DNA of 5,342 nt from assembly GCA_031278315.1 (NCBI GenBank), contig JAITKS010000282.1:1-5342 (forward strand), in the 5' to 3' direction. The position numbers and the translations under genes are program-made. The stretch comes from Planctomycetaceae bacterium. Its GTDB lineage: Bacteria > Planctomycetota > Planctomycetia > Pirellulales > Thermoguttaceae. This document shows, piece after piece, positions 5,101 through 5,342 of the stretch. The notes beneath the pieces were generated by a model. The model saw nothing but the letters and a program-made list of their open reading frames with translations, did not search any database and was not told where the DNA came from. Every line of letters begins with the position of its first letter. Within the stretch, counting starts at the first letter, position 1.

Positions 5101-5265
5101 TCGTTTTAAACTTAAATTGCACTTGCAGGGCGAATACATAGACAATTTTTTGACTCAAAAACAAGTTGTAGTTATTAAAAAATATTGCAATGTTTATTGA
5201 CAATATTTTCAATTAAAAAAATAAAAAACGAATGTAATATATCAGTGTAATAATTTATTGTTGCT

Positions 5266-5341
5266 GGGATCGCGGTCGTCTCGACCGCATCTTTAGGCGT
5301 TTTTTGTACAAAAAAGATGCAGGCGGGACGCCTGCGTTCCC
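5266..5341. repeat. REP-like palindromic doublet at right edge
   Basis: Two 29-base arms face each other, 5266-5294 and the reverse complement of 5313-5341. Each starts GGGA, contains a 7-bp hairpin (GCGGTCG-TCT-CGACCGC at 5272-5288; GCAGGCG-GGA-CGCCTGC at 5319-5335, plus-strand reading) and ends GCATCTTT. Between them lies the perfect 16-bp palindrome TTTTTTGTACAAAAAA (5300-5315). The layout matches paired REP/BIME-type elements. It may continue past the window. Confidence 0.85.
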
Positions 5342-5342
5342 G

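Larger units (their letters stand above)
4907..5342. other. Long AT-rich upstream region of the adaptor gene
   Basis: More than 430 bases without a credible gene. From the adaptor start rightwards: ribosome-binding site, the hairpin at 4931-4943, an 11-bp tandem duplication, an AT-rich inverted repeat with a T-run, a dispersed repeat at 5052-5100, a third TATATCAG core (5235-5247) and a REP-like doublet at the edge. The adaptor promoter should lie here, but the composition is too AT-rich to choose a -35/-10 pair by eye. Confidence 0.65.

Overview
This AT-rich bacterial window is probably from a Planctomycetota genome with low GC. I infer this from three things: an RND efflux adaptor with the Cys/His-rich N-terminal domain I associate with planctomycete CusB/CzcB-like proteins; a secreted TPR-like protein that resembles a planctomycete family; and wide spacers filled with small dispersed palindromes. 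The assignment is recalled from family knowledge, not from a search. I see no rRNA, tRNA or CRISPR array.

Layout, left to right. Positions 1-537 (minus strand) hold the shortened remnant of an IS1634-type transposase. It is open at the left edge and joins recognisable N-terminal, central and C-terminal blocks in one frame, with the catalytic core missing. Positions 559-1113 are non-coding and rich in repeats: a three-hairpin element, a dispersed AT-rich repeat, a 67-bp repeat with an inverted partner 2.1 kb away, and a perfect 15-bp-arm palindrome. Positions 1114-1860 (minus) encode a seven-helix Bax inhibitor-1/YccA-family membrane protein. A 172-bp divergent intergenic region with nested inverted repeats separates it from 2033-2989 (plus), an exported helical TPR-like protein of unknown function. 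Positions 2990-3334 are a repeat-filled spacer between convergent genes. Positions 3335-4906 (minus) encode a periplasmic adaptor of an RND or heavy-metal efflux pump. Positions 4907-5342 are a long AT-rich leader ending in a double-hairpin REP-like element at the right edge.

The genes do not form an obvious operon. The membrane protein and the TPR-like protein are transcribed divergently, and the TPR-like protein and the adaptor convergently. No RND permease or outer-membrane channel adjoins the adaptor. I find no defence or biosynthetic system. The most distinctive content is the intergenic repeat population: two elements with the same architecture but different stem sequences, an inverted pair flanking the two central genes, and a right-edge doublet whose arms differ by compensatory changes. 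The loss of both proton-sensing acidic positions in the Bax inhibitor-1 homologue and the metal-ligand-rich ends of the orphan adaptor are the most notable protein observations.
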